Shown: positions 11,620-24,699 of the stretch, piece after piece
How positions within the stretch are numbered: position 1 is the first letter of the stretch
How the letters are laid out: the number at the start of each line of letters is the position of its first letter
Assembly (NCBI GenBank): GCA_948099385.1
Contig: CANUEZ040000193.1
Span: 1,996,501-2,060,500 of the forward strand
Direction: 5' to 3'
From: Fasciola hepatica
Taxonomy: Eukaryota; Platyhelminthes; Trematoda; Plagiorchiida; Fasciolidae
DNA: 64,000 bases
Translations under genes and position numbers: made by a program
Notes under the pieces: model-generated
Database searches by the model: none
What the model was told of the DNA's origin: nothing
Seen by the model: only the letters and a program-made list of their open reading frames with translations

Positions 11620-11770
11620 AGTGTAGTGGGCAGCCTGTTGGCAGCCATATTGATGCCTGAATAATGTAAGTGTGGGTTCCCGGTGATAGATTTCCTGAGC
11701 TTCCAGTTCGTGGAGATTTTCCGGTTTTTACTACTTCAGATCGAACATGAGCAACTCTCACTGGAAGATC
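11620..11770. repeat. Dispersed repeat R3, copy A
   Basis: Aligns with 36268-36405. Shared landmarks are GCAGCCATATTG near the left end, a GTGT(A/G)GG(A/T)TCC block and GATCGAACA followed by AGCAACTC near the right end. Identity is moderate. The minus frame 11513-11761 spans the copy but has no known motif. Confidence 0.6.
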
Positions 11771-11799
11771 AATGGTTTTCCCATACTAAACGAGTAAAG

Positions 11800-14380
11800 C
11801 TGTGTAAACAGTGGTGTTCCTAGTTTACTTGAATTGTTGTTCTCACGTGTTCTGTGGAGTTGTCAACATACTTTCTGTCTGTGCCGAACGCTTTCACTTT
11901 CAGGCTAGTGGGAAGTCTATCTATGATTATTGCATACCCGCTTCTGTGAAATAGGTCGAGGCTCATACACTGTTTAGCTATGTGTTGAGATGTTCAGCAG
12001 TGTGTTAGACCAGTTTTTCGTGTTCCTTGTGAGTGTCGTCCACATAAGACGTCTTTCCTCATTGTATGATTCAAGGCTTGTGCTCCATCAGGTAAGACGA
12101 CACAGTTTATTCATATTTCTTTGCCCATCGTGATGACCCGGGGGTAAATGTAGCACTATTAATATCGAAGGTGCTCACTCCTACCCTATGCAGCCCATGA
12201 AATTCACACAAAATTACTCTTCAGTCTCCTCATAATTTTGCCACTAATAAGCACTATCAAACTGACTTGAAAAACGCAAGGCACAGTATTGCTCAGTCAG
12301 TTACGGTCGTAAGTCTTCGAGATAAAATAGTGTGAGTCAGGCTTTAATTTACACCTAATAATTGAGCCCTTTGCGATATCGTTCCATCGTGTAATCTTCC
12401 TACCCCAAACCGCAAGACTTTGTTGCTAAAAATCATATGACCTTTGCTGGGAAAGTTACAACCATCAGATGATACGAATTCCACAGTAACTTGATTGCGT
12501 CTTGCTGGAAATAACGGATAATACGCAAACTTTGACGTTACTTGTTAGTCGGGCAGAAGCTCAGGCAATAAAAAAGGAAACCCCATGAATGGTACCAAAA
12601 AAAAAACGATCACATAATTGTCATGCCTCGAGTATTAAGGAAACTTGCCCTACTAGCAGTGACCCCTGGTAGAAGTTACCTCGACCCTAGCAGCCTTCTA
12701 CAACCAACCCCTTGGGACAAAAGGTGATAATTAGAAACCGGAGGCTAACAAAAGCCCTCCAAGTCCAGAAAGAGGTCAAAAAGACAAGATAAAAAATTAT
12801 CGCAGGTGAACTATCTTCCAGCAGTACTTAAAGTCATAGAAAACGCCTGAGGAAGGCAAAAGCACTTTGCCTGACCAACGGCAAGTTATTATAGAACCGG
12901 GAACACTGATTTGTCAAGGGCATATCACGCCCCACTAATCTGATGTCCTTTTCAGATGGCATAACGGGCACAATGGAGAGTGAGTTGAGGCATGCCACCA
13001 AGCCTCACCATAAAACTGGTAGTTTTCAAAGTGGCTCCGTCAGTAGGGGAATGGATAAATGACTGCCCGCGAAATCGACAGCTCTACGTCAGGACTTGGT
13101 TTCAGAACTTACACCCGCTCATACCTGTTTGCTAATAAAGCCAAGGACAGTCAGCAACCCGGTTTGTAACGAAAGTCGAGCTGGCCTAGACACCCACTTT
13201 CCCTGATCAATAAAGCGGGGTCTGCCTTTGAATAATAAAAAACCAAGCAACCTGCGTACTTGTATGAACTTCACAGGGTACTAATCAATGTTTTCTGCCG
13301 TGTTCGCGTTCTAATTCCCTGATACCTTCTGTGTAGTACAGCATAAATCCATAGTTTACCCCACAGGCCCAGTGCAAGCATGGCAAATTCGAACTGTCAG
13401 CACAGCCAAACTCATCCTTTAAATCAATTTTTTTATGCACTGATATTGGCTAAAAATTCGTAATCCATAATTTCCGGTTGCCTTCCAAACACACCCGCGT
13501 GCTCTGTTCAGTAGATTCACAAAATAAATCACAATGCGTATTTTACTACCGCAGCTCCGTCCAGTAGGTAAATTAGTGTACAGAAACCAAACAATACACC
13601 GCAGGAATTGAAAATGTACTCGAAAACTAAAGCCGTACGCAAACATTTTCCCGTCCAAGCTGGGCGAACCAAACTAATGAGAAAAGGGTTGAACAACAAA
13701 CAATCGAGTTTTGACTCCGCATATCAGTAATTCACATGTATTGGCTGATGTGATAAAACTAAGTACTGTCATTGATAATCATCACATCCGAAATGAGAAG
13801 TCAGATTTATGTCCAGGACAGCTTTACGGCACCTCTGTACTAGAGACAACAATTTCCGCCACAGTCTATATATAAGAGGAAACATGGCAATAAAATTATG
13901 AACTTGTGTCTTACCATGACAAACCTAATGCCGCATACAATTCCTTTTGTTTGCATAGCGGTGGTTTTCATCATTTTATTTCTATTACTTCCGCCGATCT
14001 GAGCAGTTTCGTGTTTTCTGTTCTGTAAATCACCATAAACACTTTTCCTTCATGAATTTGATATTGCGACACCAGGAAGTGTTGAGTTATTGATGATAAC
14101 ATCCGTAACAGCTTGGATGAGGTTTTGTTTTTCAGTATTTCAGCTGAATTTTATAGGGCACACTTCCGGACCTCCTAGCTTGTACTGTCAGATTAGGGAT
14201 GTGAAATTTGATGTTTCTCTCCTAGAATAGGTGTGGAAACAAGGAGCTTTGAACAATCAGAAATCGTATCTGGAATGTGCTTGTTAAAAGCTATCTCGTC
14301 TTATTGCCTATGACGTAGAGAATGATTATCCGGATCAAATGACTTCAACAAGTTTTAATACGGGAAGGTTCCCCCGCGCT
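11800..14380. other. Unassigned stretch, possibly the 3' end of the gypsy copy
   Basis: No coding motif is seen. About 12540-13250 has a different texture (fewer stops of AT-rich type, many CCT/AGG words, two AATAAA-like strings near 13210-13240). It lies downstream, on the minus strand, of the gypsy integrase at 14.4 kb and could include a decayed LTR. I could not identify paired LTRs. Confidence 0.25.
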
Positions 14381-16354
14381 TCATTGATGATAAGCAGCCA
14401 GCAAAATTGTTATCAGCAACTTGGCTGAACTCTGTCCGGTCGATGAATGAGCTAAGGAAATTATCGGCTCTTCGAATGAGTTCGACTAATGTAGTGAGTT
14501 GCACTGATGCAATTGGGTTCTTCGCAGGCAGGACGAAATTTTCGACCGCTTCATTGAACAGTGGATGCTCAGTTGGTTACAGCCAGACAGTTTAAAAGAA
14601 TCAACCAATTTCTTCACTGATATATGGCTTCCATTTACTGCACAAATAACGCAAGGAATTCCTCTCTGAATGATTTATTCGGGGAGCTGTATCATCCAAA
14701 TCAACATTTGGAGAAATACCGGAATATACGCCTGGCATACAGGATTGAAAACACTAATGACCAAGGAGTAGCACCCGTCTAGGAATGAACCTCAAGAGTC
14801 AGTGTAAACATGTTGCCAGGGATTGGATGGCACACCATAAGGCTTTTCTTTCGATGGTTGGATGTGAATTTTAGGTGAACAATCTCGACAGTTCCTGACA
14901 ACGTGATGTCTTCCGTTGTTCCACTGTCACGCGTAAAATTAGTGACAGATTCAATTTCTACAATCGAAAGATATCCGGAATATGAATCATTCCCAACTTC
15001 AGCTCCTAATGTAAGAGGCACAACAATTCCGTCGTTGTTGCAAAAGACTCCAATGCGAATTACTGAAAATTTTTCGTGACTTTGATAGTGCTCAGGAAAG
15101 ACTGAACATCTGATTGCCATCCTGTTCGAACACAAGATATAACGGCACGATATTACTGCTAATTCTCGCGAACCAGTTATACCTGACTAACAAGTGGAAG
15201 TTGTGACGGTAAGCAGGCAAAAGTGGAGGATTCCTCCAATATGGCGTAGCGAAACAAGTACTTCGCACGTTGGATGTATTGTGTTTCGTGATGCCGAGTG
15301 CCATAGTAGTTGATTGCTCAAGAACAGTTATAGTGACAATGAACGTGACTATTTGAGACGGACCGGAAATGATGTGGTAAATCAAGGCATGCTTCTTCTT
15401 ACCGGATAAAAGCTGTCCTCAAGTGAACCGTACAGGTTTTATGGAAATAAACATTGCTGGTATAGCTGATTGGTATTGGTGAAGCCTGAATGAGTGGCCC
15501 TCAGTAAGTATCTTTTATGCCCGTCGCATCTAGTGGGCTTTTGCAATAGTAATGCTTTGGTAGAGCTATATTCCAGCGCTGAATTTCCCCTGCCGGTGAC
15601 TTAGTTAAGGACTGACTAGAGTTATAGGTGACCTTCGGGGTTTTGTGATCGGTGACAATAGTGAAATGAGGGCCAAACAAACTTTGGAGAAAATGAGTAC
15701 GGATCCAATAAATAACCAAAGCTTCACATGGCATTTGAGCATATCCCCGTTTAGCTGCATTGAACAGGCGAGAAGCGCACAAAATACGGTGGGCGATACG
15801 TAGGTAATAATTGTCGGAGAGAAGTGAGTGAAAAATTGCGGAGTCGACATACACGTTAGTTTTCCCGAATGCTTCGTTATGGGCCGTAGACCATTAGAAC
15901 CTTTCCCGAGAGAAAAAATCGACCAAATGTGGTGTTCTGATGGCGAAGTTAGAAATAAATCTAGAGTACTACTGCTGATAACCCAGTAGAGGAGGCGCTT
16001 TAAAAAATAAATTTGGACAGGGCAAATTTAATGAAGGAGAAAAAAGGTAGGGATCAGGATGGAAAAAGTAAGCATCAAATGAATACCTCAAACGAGAGAA
16101 CTCGGAAGGAATACAAAGAACTGTCATCAGGGTTGAAAGCCATCGTATGTTCTATGGTTTTTTCCAGTAGTAAAGTGGGGCAACTCTGTCCTTTTCACAC
16201 GCTATTCGAGAAAATTCATCCGAAAACGTCAGCGTTCACTCGTCAAATATGCACTCGAATCGGCATCCACGCATTCCGCATCTTAGGGCAACAATGAATA
16301 TTGACTACCGCAGCACATAAGCCTCGAGCGCATGATCTTCTGCGTCAAGTGACA

Positions 16355-16510
16355 ATGCTTGGCAAGTTTGTGCCCATCAGTCATGTTGCTCATGGATCAG
16401 CGCTTGTATGCATGTGCATTCTGTTACGTATTTCATGCCTGTAAAGGTGTTGCATGTTATACTCTGAGTCACCAATAAATTTCAGTGCCAGTTGGTCTGT
16501 CTTCTGACTT
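16355..16510. repeat. Dispersed repeat R4, copy A (inside gypsy RT/connection region)
   Basis: Aligns with 22456-22615: TTGGCAAGTTTGTG, a CCA..(A/G)TCA block and TTCCAGTGCCAGTT near the right end (TTTCAGTGCCAGTT here). Because copy A lies between the RT and RNase H of the gypsy copy, R4 is probably a second fragment of that same element family. Confidence 0.6.
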
Positions 16511-16805
16511 CATTTCGTGCAACTCGGTCATCACATAAAGATAAAATTTCATCGTTCAAATATTTGGTGGAAACGTAGATAACAATGTTATCTTGGTACG
16601 CTCAAATATCTTTTAGTAGCGAAATATTCCCCGAAAGTATTATCAGCACTAGGAGCCTGAATCACGGCAATGGGAAGACTCGCATTTTTCACATCCAAAT
16701 GGTGTCTTGAAAAATTGCATGGGTAAAGCTAAGGCCAAAAGTTGAGAAAATGCACAGAGACAAACCATAAGGTGTATTTACCGTGGTTAGTTTGTGGAAC
16801 TTCAC

Positions 16806-16818
16806 GGGGGGGGGGGGG
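16806..16818 (+). repeat. Poly-G run (13 G)
   Basis: Thirteen consecutive G residues within the upstream edge of the gypsy RT match. This may be a replication-slippage expansion; it shifts the RT frame. Confidence 0.9.
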
Positions 16819-16869
16819 TCAGTAAGACAACATCTTTCAGTTTGAGTTTCAGCGCATACTTTGAACCGT

Positions 16870-17640
16870 GGAGCTGATGAAGAATACATTTAGGTTTGAG
16901 AGCGAAAAACCTATACCGTTTCAGAAATTAGCTCAATGTAATATGACAACCACTGCAACTTTGGAATTGTTCTTATCGGATTTTCATAGCACTTTTCTAG
17001 CACTCATCAATTCTGAGAGGAACAATACGGCGTTTCATGAAAATTGGAAAACTAGTCATCTGAAGATGTTCAGGAGACATTTTGATACCGTGGAAGACTG
17101 AATAACAAGCAAGCCGAACGAGATTATGGAAAATAGGAAATAAAATAAGTTTTAAATGAAACGGCAATGAATTGAAGTTTTACACTCAAATGAGTCGATA
17201 ACCCAATTGTCTGTAATGAATGAACTTTGAAAAGGATGATCAACGAGAAAAGGACTAATAATACGGCAAAATAGACCAGAACTGTCAATAACCAGAACTA
17301 CGGACGGGAAATTTTAACCTGTAGACAAACGTTCAGTTGAAGGTCATTTTAATTTTACATTCAGACTGAATATGGCCTATCATATTTGTGACGCTTGACG
17401 TTAGTAAATTTACAGGTCCATGGCAAAGTTTCTGACCCATAGAATTACATGTATTGCATTACTTAGCCCATTGAACCTCCCGAGAATGAGAAATAATGCT
17501 GAGTTGCCTTAAAATACGTTTTTCGTTGAACTCGACCGTGGAACTAAGTCGGCGACTCGCTACTGACAGCGAAACATGTGTCTAGATATCGGTCACAAAG
17601 AGGCTTCTCGGACTGAAAGCTGCGTTTGTGGAGCAGGAGT
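16870..17640. other. Unassigned stretch
   Basis: One 77-codon plus-strand frame (16868-17101) ends in a plausible polypeptide but shows no known domain. Nothing else is supported. Confidence 0.3.
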
Positions 17641-17648
17641 AATTTCTT

Positions 17649-18098
17649 GTGCAAATCGGAGCAGTCGATACCAGCACAAACTTTCTGGGTACCGTATTTG
17701 GAGATGGTCACCGAAGACGCTTCGCGAGGTCTGCACTTGCAATTGCAAAACAAAATACTGCACAGGTTAGTTGGGATTATGCTTCAACTAATGAAATTTT
17801 TCCCGTTAAGGAGCTTCAAAATTTACTGTCTAGAAATACTCTAGAAGTAAGTCCTTCAAAGGTTCTTACGAAAAAGACATCGGAGTATTCAGAGAAGCCC
17901 AATTATTTACCAGGGATTATACATTCTCTCCAAAAGCTGTCAGAAAAAGTTCAGATGTCTCCCTTAGATACAAAGATCATCGAGTTAATCACCAGAATTC
18001 GAAGTGCTCAATGCAATCTTCCAACTCCTGTACGTTGTTGTTGGACCGATCAAAAAATACACTGGAGAAAATGGACCATTGGCAGTGAACCACAATAA
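17649..18098 (+). CDS. Unidentified 149-codon open frame, possible exon or retrogene fragment
   Basis: This is the longest uninterrupted frame in the window. Unlike most others it has balanced amino-acid composition. It has an Arg/Ala-rich start (GDGHRRRFARSALAIAKQ), a middle rich in Ser, Lys and Glu (LSRNTLEVSPSKVLTKK), and a helix-like end (IIHSLQKLSEKVQ, DTKIIELITRIRSAQ). I do not recognise a family. There is no clean polypyrimidine acceptor at its left side, and the GTACGT at about 18029 is only a weak candidate donor. It could be a host exon, a retrogene fragment, or gag sequence of an LTR element. No transposon catalytic motif is present. The function is unknown. Confidence 0.3.
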   Translation: MQIGAVDTSTNFLGTVFGDGHRRRFARSALAIAKQNTAQVSWDYASTNEIFPVKELQNLLSRNTLEVSPSKVLTKKTSEYSEKPNYLPGIIHSLQKLSEKVQMSPLDTKIIELITRIRSAQCNLPTPVRCCWTDQKIHWRKWTIGSEPQ

Positions 18099-18099
18099 A

Positions 18100-21000
18100 T
18101 CATACCTAGTGCTCCAAGCCAAACTAGGCGCATTGAAATGATAGAAATACCGGTTAAAATGGCACTTTGTAGTACGTTACAGACAGCGTACAAGAGTGCG
18201 TGTTGCTGGCATATGATCTGCAAGGACGCATAAGGAAGGAAAACTTGGTGATCCAGAAATCAACGAGAGTAAAAGCAAACGTTAGCAAATACACTGATAA
18301 AAATGGGATTATTGACGTATTTCCAAGAGCTTCAAGGTGACCGACTTTCTAATCAACGCAGATGCAGTATGCATATAGTCACATTTTTAATAAAATAACA
18401 TGACATGCTGTAACTGCTTACACGAATCACGATATGGATTGTTTTTAATTGTTGCAGTAAGCAGAATTGAATGCACTTTAAAGTCAGTCTATTTTTGATT
18501 GCCGCAGTAGAATAGAAAGCTCACAGGAGTACCGCTATAAGTCTTGAAAGCTGGATCATTAGTTACTTTCAGAAAAATATAGCGGTAACCTGACTTATTC
18601 TTGGTGCTAGAGATGGTAAACTGTGGACTAAAATCACACCCGGGTTAGGGGCTTTTGCCATTCGCATCAGTCCGAATAGTTCCGTAATCGGGCGAAACTG
18701 AAAGTTATATTTATCCTCTGCTGTTCGACAAAAATTCTATTCCGGTCACGGTAGGTGGATGTAGGATTTTACCAAAACTTGCATGCTGATTTCCAGTCTT
18801 AAATCCCAATGGCATTAGTGAAACCTCATGAGTTTTGTTGTCCGGTTCAAGCCACACATACTGTGGGGACAACCAATCAGTATTCCTGTCGTGCATGGAA
18901 GTACGCTTGTTTGGTACCGACATTTAATGGCTTCTCGGTGTGGACACTATTGACTGATCGATCTTTCCATGTATCACCTGACCTCACTTGTTTATGCGTC
19001 TGAGCACAAGCAGCTCAGCTCTTTTTCTCGTCCGCAAGTCCACTTACTTGCTCGCTTGCCCGCGGCTTACATGTCGATGGCAGCTTGGTTGCATGCATTG
19101 TCTTGCAAATAAATGGAGTGTAACAATTCCATGTTTTGCTGATACTAATTATGAATACACCAGACCTATAGTGGAAGAACGGCTTTTAACTCCAGAAAAC
19201 CTCTTCTATGAGATCTCGGAGTGTTTTACAACCAAAAATCCCTCAGAAAGATGAACAGAGTTGGCAGTCAGAGAAAGTGTACTGTGTATATAGTTGTGCT
19301 GAAACAATATTAACACAAGCAAAACATACGAGTGAATAACTATCACAGATGTGAACCAAAAACAAGCTGAGCTCGTGCAATCAGTGAGAAATCGAAGATG
19401 TAAACAGGCGGGAATCGATGGAAAGTTCATGGATTTTGCGTTTGGTTGAAAACGCAAAGAAAGGAAGAAGTATACTTTGAGACAGGCTTAACAATAAAAG
19501 GTGAAGAACGGTATCAAGAAAGAGGTTGTTGTCTGTGAACCATCGATATCATTACAGGCTTTAGCAACCTGGAGATGATTGAATTCGCATGTGTGAATTT
19601 ACCAAATAAAACTAATCTGGATAAAACAACTCATTACTAATCGGCTCTAGGTAGTTCGTATGTTCTCCGACTCTTTGTCTAGAGAAGTCTTTTTCTGCAA
19701 ACTGAAGAATACAAATTTGACTGTTCTGCTCGCAGGTTGTTGAACCGAATCTCTCCTAGCTCCAGTGACGCTCTAACCTCCAGATACGATGGTCAAACTG
19801 CACTGTTCAAATCAGTATTTTCCTTTAGTTAACCTACTGACTTTTCATCGTCTTTGAGCAACCATCGGAAACTATGGTTTGCTACCCGTTCTGTAGGCCA
19901 TTCACTGTTCATCCGACTGGGCGGATCTTGTTAGAAAATCCCATCGAGTTACTGTTGACTATGTATTCAGGGTTTGCAGGCCGATCATCAATAGAGAGAA
20001 CGGTAAAATATGGTTAAAAGAGGTACTGTAGCCGGCTCACCTGAAACACATGCATAGTTTTTCAGGCTGATATGAATCAATAAACAAACGAAAGTATTTC
20101 TTTTTGAGGACGTCTGCTATACCACAGCTTCAAAATATTATTTATTTGCTGAACGAGTTTGTCTTTTGTTGCTGATGCAGTAGACTATCAGAAGGTCAGA
20201 ATATTTGATTACCTCCGTATCTGTCCAATCTAACTGAGAAGATACTGCCAGCAAATGATTTCAACCAGGAAAGCATTCAAGCACTTTTCGTATGCGATTC
20301 CACATATTCTGATTTACGGTTTTATTGGTTCTCAGCTGCTTAAATCGCAAACCGTGCGGGTTATTTCTTAAAAAACGTTTTCTGCCATCGCGGACACAGG
20401 TATTCACGTCAGTCGGTCAGCTAAAAAAAACTTGTGGTTTGACCAACGAGAATCCTGATTCTTGTGTGAGTGAGCCTCACTATCTCATTGTACTTTGACC
20501 ACAGAAATATGTCTTCTGCGCCTTAGGTTTTAAGACTGTGATTTCAGACAGCAGGTTCGAAATGATTTCGAAAATGGGCAGCGACTCACAATCTGGAAAA
20601 GGGTGAAACATAGAACATGGTACAGATACATATTGGGTGGTGGCGAGGGGAACAACGTAAGTCCCATGAAAAATAACTTAAATGAAGTGGAAGAAACTCT
20701 GATGTAGAGGAAGTAACTGAGCAGGAGATGAAAGCTCGTGAAGGAGTCGAAGTTGGATGTGTTAGAAAAATTTCGAATCGGAATACATGGTGATGAATGA
20801 CGTAAGAAGTTGGGTTTAAAGGAGGATGAGGAACATTACCCAAGCGAACCTTGAATGGTAAGACGGTAAAGGCGGACGCTGACTATTCCGGAAGCTTGTT
20901 CTGCGCCTAAACCACTCTAAGTGAGAAGACATTTTCCCGGACAAATCTGTGTGATCAGCTCTTCGTCAGCTTTAGACCATTTTCTATCATCCAGTCTGAC

Positions 21001-22440
21001 TGCTACGTATTCTAGAGCGAAAGAAGGCTCCCACTGACGGTACTATGTTCCCGAATCGCAAGCAAGTCTTGACCGCTGATGGGTCTCTCAGGTATTTCTA
21101 CATAACATTTAGTATTACTGGAAGAAGGCGCGTGGCAGAAGTTTTCTGTCATGTTTTAGTGAAAATGCAGACTTGGTGTGACTGCAAACATGTTCATTTG
21201 AAAAGGCCCGACCTAACATATAAACAAAAGGACTGCAGCTGTGTGTGCGTGTGCCAGTAGGGTCAGCTGGCTGCGGGTCGATACGCGTACGAAGCAAACA
21301 AGCGCGAATGGCACAGCGAGGATGATAAAAATTCAAAATGATAGAACATACGGACCGAGGCAGCCATGCATCGCGTAAAACTCAATAAGCTCTCCGTAAT
21401 GTCTTTTCGAGCTCTTCTGCGGTTTGGACTCACCTGTTTCAGCTCCCGGTCTCCAGGTATTTAACCTTTTCTGATGACTGTGTGGTGGGTTCGTATGACC
21501 TCTGCAAAAGGTTGTAGGATAGCCGGTTGAACTTTGTCGCTCTCCACCTCTTTGTGTTTCTTTGGGCCAGTTTTATTTTCATTTACAGGACGAATACAAG
21601 ATGGTCACTCGTGTTATCATCTCTGGCATTTCCTAGTTTTTGTCTTGGAAGTTACATTTGGTGCGGCTGGTGATATGCAGCAGAAAAGAACTGCCGGGTG
21701 GACGCTTGAGTCTTCAACGTAGAATGTTTAGCCCTGTTTAGTCGCGGGATCGCCGGCTGTAATTTGGAAGTTTCCAAGGCTACTCTCATTATTTCTTTTA
21801 ACCTCAAATAAGCATAGTAAGTCCATGGTGTCGTTCTTGCTTTTCAGCTAGGATAAGTTTTTACCACATTTCGTAGATTTTCTAGACGCTAACGGTTGAG
21901 TTTGATACCCTGACGTATTGGATCTATCGGTTGTGAAAGAGCTGTTCAAGAGGGCACTTCCACTCATGGTGCTTTCCCTGCTTGATTTTCAGTAATGTTC
22001 ACTTCCATCAAGGAAGGCAGTCGTAACCACTGACCCTCTTCAACGGTGCCAACTCAGCAGTCATTAGATGAAGGTGACGCCTTATTTTCCCCATATTCCG
22101 TCCATATTTGAGGAGGAAAAGTTTTAATTCAAGGATTCTGCCGTCAGCACGAGATAGCTTACATCAAAATGTCTGAATGACCTCCTTCATCTGTTTCGCA
22201 GCTAATTGTTTCCCTTGGTACGTGAGAAGATTGAGGCCCCATTGTGGTGGTTTTGTGTTCCACTATTCATCAACAAGTGAAATCCCTTTTGGACGAATCT
22301 CCGTTCATTTTTCCAGTGTACACTCAAATTATCGTTTGGCCATTTCCCCGCACGACCAAATATATCGTGCTTATACGACTTATAAAAGAGCGCCATGGGT
22401 ACTGGTTAATGCACTGTGCGTGGCTCGTCCGTGATCCGCC
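18100..22440. other. Unassigned stretch
   Basis: About 4.3 kb with no recognisable gene. Short frames at 18711-18923 minus, 18988-19254 plus, 19206-19457 minus, 20586-20843 minus, 21115-21336 minus and 21534-21722 plus lack known motifs. Old transposon sequence is likely, given the surroundings, but I cannot assign it. Confidence 0.35.
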
Positions 22441-22455
22441 TCGACTTCGTGCTAC

Positions 22456-22615
22456 CGCGTTTGGCAAGTTTGTGTCCACTAATCACATTTTCAAAGAATC
22501 AATCATTGCGTGCAGATGTCTTCCTGTAAACATATAATCCTTATAAAAATGTCGTATACTAGGGAATGAACTCATTCCAGTGCCAGTTCGTGTGTTTTCC
22601 GATTTTATTCTGAGC
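22456..22615. repeat. Dispersed repeat R4, copy B
   Basis: Partner of 16355-16510 (TTGGCAAGTTTGTG at the left, ATTCCAGTGCCAGTT at the right). On the minus strand both copies give a similar peptide (WAQTCQ in one, WTQTCQ in the other), which supports descent from one gypsy-type element. Confidence 0.55.
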
Positions 22616-22619
22616 ACCA

Positions 22620-24690
22620 CAGCTGCAGCCATTGTTACCAGTTGAGGTTGTGACACTTAGCTTTGTTACCCAAATGGGGCACTTGGTGGGTATGATATTA
22701 GGCCGGTGTGTGACCGTTCCTATACCACTTTGGCTGAAGAAAACGTTGGGAGAGGTTTCTCGTGGACGATGTTAAAGAGTCCACATCCGAAGGATGCTGA
22801 AAGCACCCACTCGCCTAATCAGTCTGCCTCTGAGATATTCAGGTCTCCGACCGCTTGATAGCTTGCCAATTTAAATTGAGTTTCCAGCTGTTTCTCGAGG
22901 TGTTGTGCGACCCTTTTTATATGCTCCTGGACTGCTAACCTTATGTGATGTTTTGAACTCAAGCTATTGTTGATTCCTTTTGTTTATCATTGTCGTGGTT
23001 TATTTATTCTTTGACTACCAGTTTCTACGGTGTGCCCAATTTTCAGTGTGCTCTCTTGGGGCACTAGTAAAGCCCCCCCCCTCCCACACACACACACACA
23101 CACACACATTGTTATACTAATTGCGAATGCCAGGTCTTAAGTGGACTTCCTGCTTTAAAGATATTGTCCTACCCATGAAGCTTGCGACAACTGCCATACG
23201 CTGGTTCCGGATGTTCAGTTCCACGCGAACACTTGTATTCGGCAGGTTGTGACTTATCTTGGTTGCCTCTAGAAAATGGTCCCAGCAGCCGAGGTTACCA
23301 AATTCAACTGGTACGGAGCATGCTTAAGCCTGATTTCCCAGAGTGTTGGACTTCCACATTTCTAGTAGCAGAACGAGGCTTCACTAGTACCTGAGAAGAA
23401 AAGTCACAAAGTCTTATGAAATCGACTACGTGTAGTCGAAGTTGTCTTCACCTCTGATGGGAGATCCTGTTGAATGAGTCTTGAATAGACTTAGTTTCCA
23501 AGCTTTTCGGTAGAACACATGCATTAGTTCAATCTTGCACTGGACATCCTGGTAACTGATTAGTCGACTGGGCAAACGTCTAACCATTACTTGAAGGGGA
23601 TCCGTTCTCGTCTTGCCTATCCGCCTCTCTGTCAAGTACTGACCTGGATTCCGTGCAAGTGTTGACGTTCTGACTGCTAACAAGACTTGGTCGTCCGACG
23701 ATCATGAGTCAGCACATACCCACACCATTAGTTGTGTCCCTCTGTTTCCATTTTTTTCGAATGCGGTTTTTCATCCTGCCAATGTTTCATATGTAGATCC
23801 TTGTTTTCTGTGTCGGAGCGTGAGTCTGACGCTAACATCATGACAGTGACTAACGCATACCGAGTAGTCCCACTTTAGGGTCGTGTGCTTGCCGCACCGT
23901 TCTAACGCCTTAGCAGAGTGTTTTCTGCACTTATCCCGGTAACATAACTTACAGGCGTCACATTTTACCTCATTGGGATATCAAGATTACAATCCTCTTC
24001 GATACAAGGGAACTTCAGCTATGGATACTCCCCCGTCCTTTCTTTCGCAGCCAGACTTGGCAATGGTTCGAACGGTTTGAACATATGAAATCAATGATAC
24101 CGCGAAGTAAAGAATGCCTAACACTGAAAACACCAAGGAACAACACTTTGATCGAATGAGAATATCTTTTCTAGAAGAAAGGCTTACGCGAGTGAGTTGA
24201 AAACGGTAACTACGACAAATGATAAGATGTGATGGGATTAAACAAGATATTGCAATAGAACCCCAGGGACTTGTTAATCGGATATAATCTCACCCAAATA
24301 GTCACCACGGGCAACCCCAGAATCCTCGTGTTTTCCCTCTGACGCAGCTCCCAGTCGAACCAGTTTTCTTGTTCTCTCTTTCGATAACCGTTTGGCCTCT
24401 TGTCCTGACATTTAAAATCATGCGCTGGAAATGGTTTAAATTTTCTACAGCGAACTTTCATTCATTTGCTATCCATTCCTGCTGACTGTTTTTCTCCAAT
24501 TGCCGGACTGGTCATTTCATAAGCCACTGTTTGTTTCCACCTCACAGTGAACAACATGCGTTGAATTTACTTCCATGCGCCTGTAGTTTTTTTCTGGTAT
24601 GTCTCACATATTCTTTGGTGATTTGTTTGATCCACAACGAAAGTCTACATCTGGAATTGGAATATTAGTGGGTGATACAACAGTGGAATA
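22620..24690. other. Unassigned stretch
   Basis: No gene recognised outside the CA microsatellite. The frames at 23182-23394 plus and 23426-23683 minus have no known motif. Confidence 0.35.
23085..23108 (+). repeat. (CA)n microsatellite
   Basis: Twelve uninterrupted CA units follow a short C-rich run (23073-23084). Confidence 0.95.
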
Positions 24691-24699
24691 CTACTTCGA

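Larger units (their letters stand above)
14400..16860 (-). mobile_element. Ty3/gypsy LTR retrotransposon copy: RT, RNase H, integrase (degenerate)
   Basis: Read on the minus strand from the high coordinate down, the pol order is conserved. An RT segment at 16850-16540 shows LTTVNTPYGL, FGLSFTHAIFQ and a catalytic box AYQDNIVIY (the second Asp of YxDD replaced by Asn). RNase H at 15890-15500 shows SRLFNAAKRGYAQ, CEALVIYW, FGPHFTIVTDHK and IQRWNIALP. The integrase zinc-binding end lies at 15130-14780 (GIVVPLTLGAEV, then SGYLSIVEIES in place of HxGI..MK). An integrase C-terminal core piece lies at 14600-14420 (LTTLVELIRRADNF, SSFIDRTEF). Stops and frameshifts separate all parts, and no LTR pair was found. 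In a live copy this polyprotein copies RNA to DNA and inserts it. Here it is a fossil. Confidence 0.85.
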
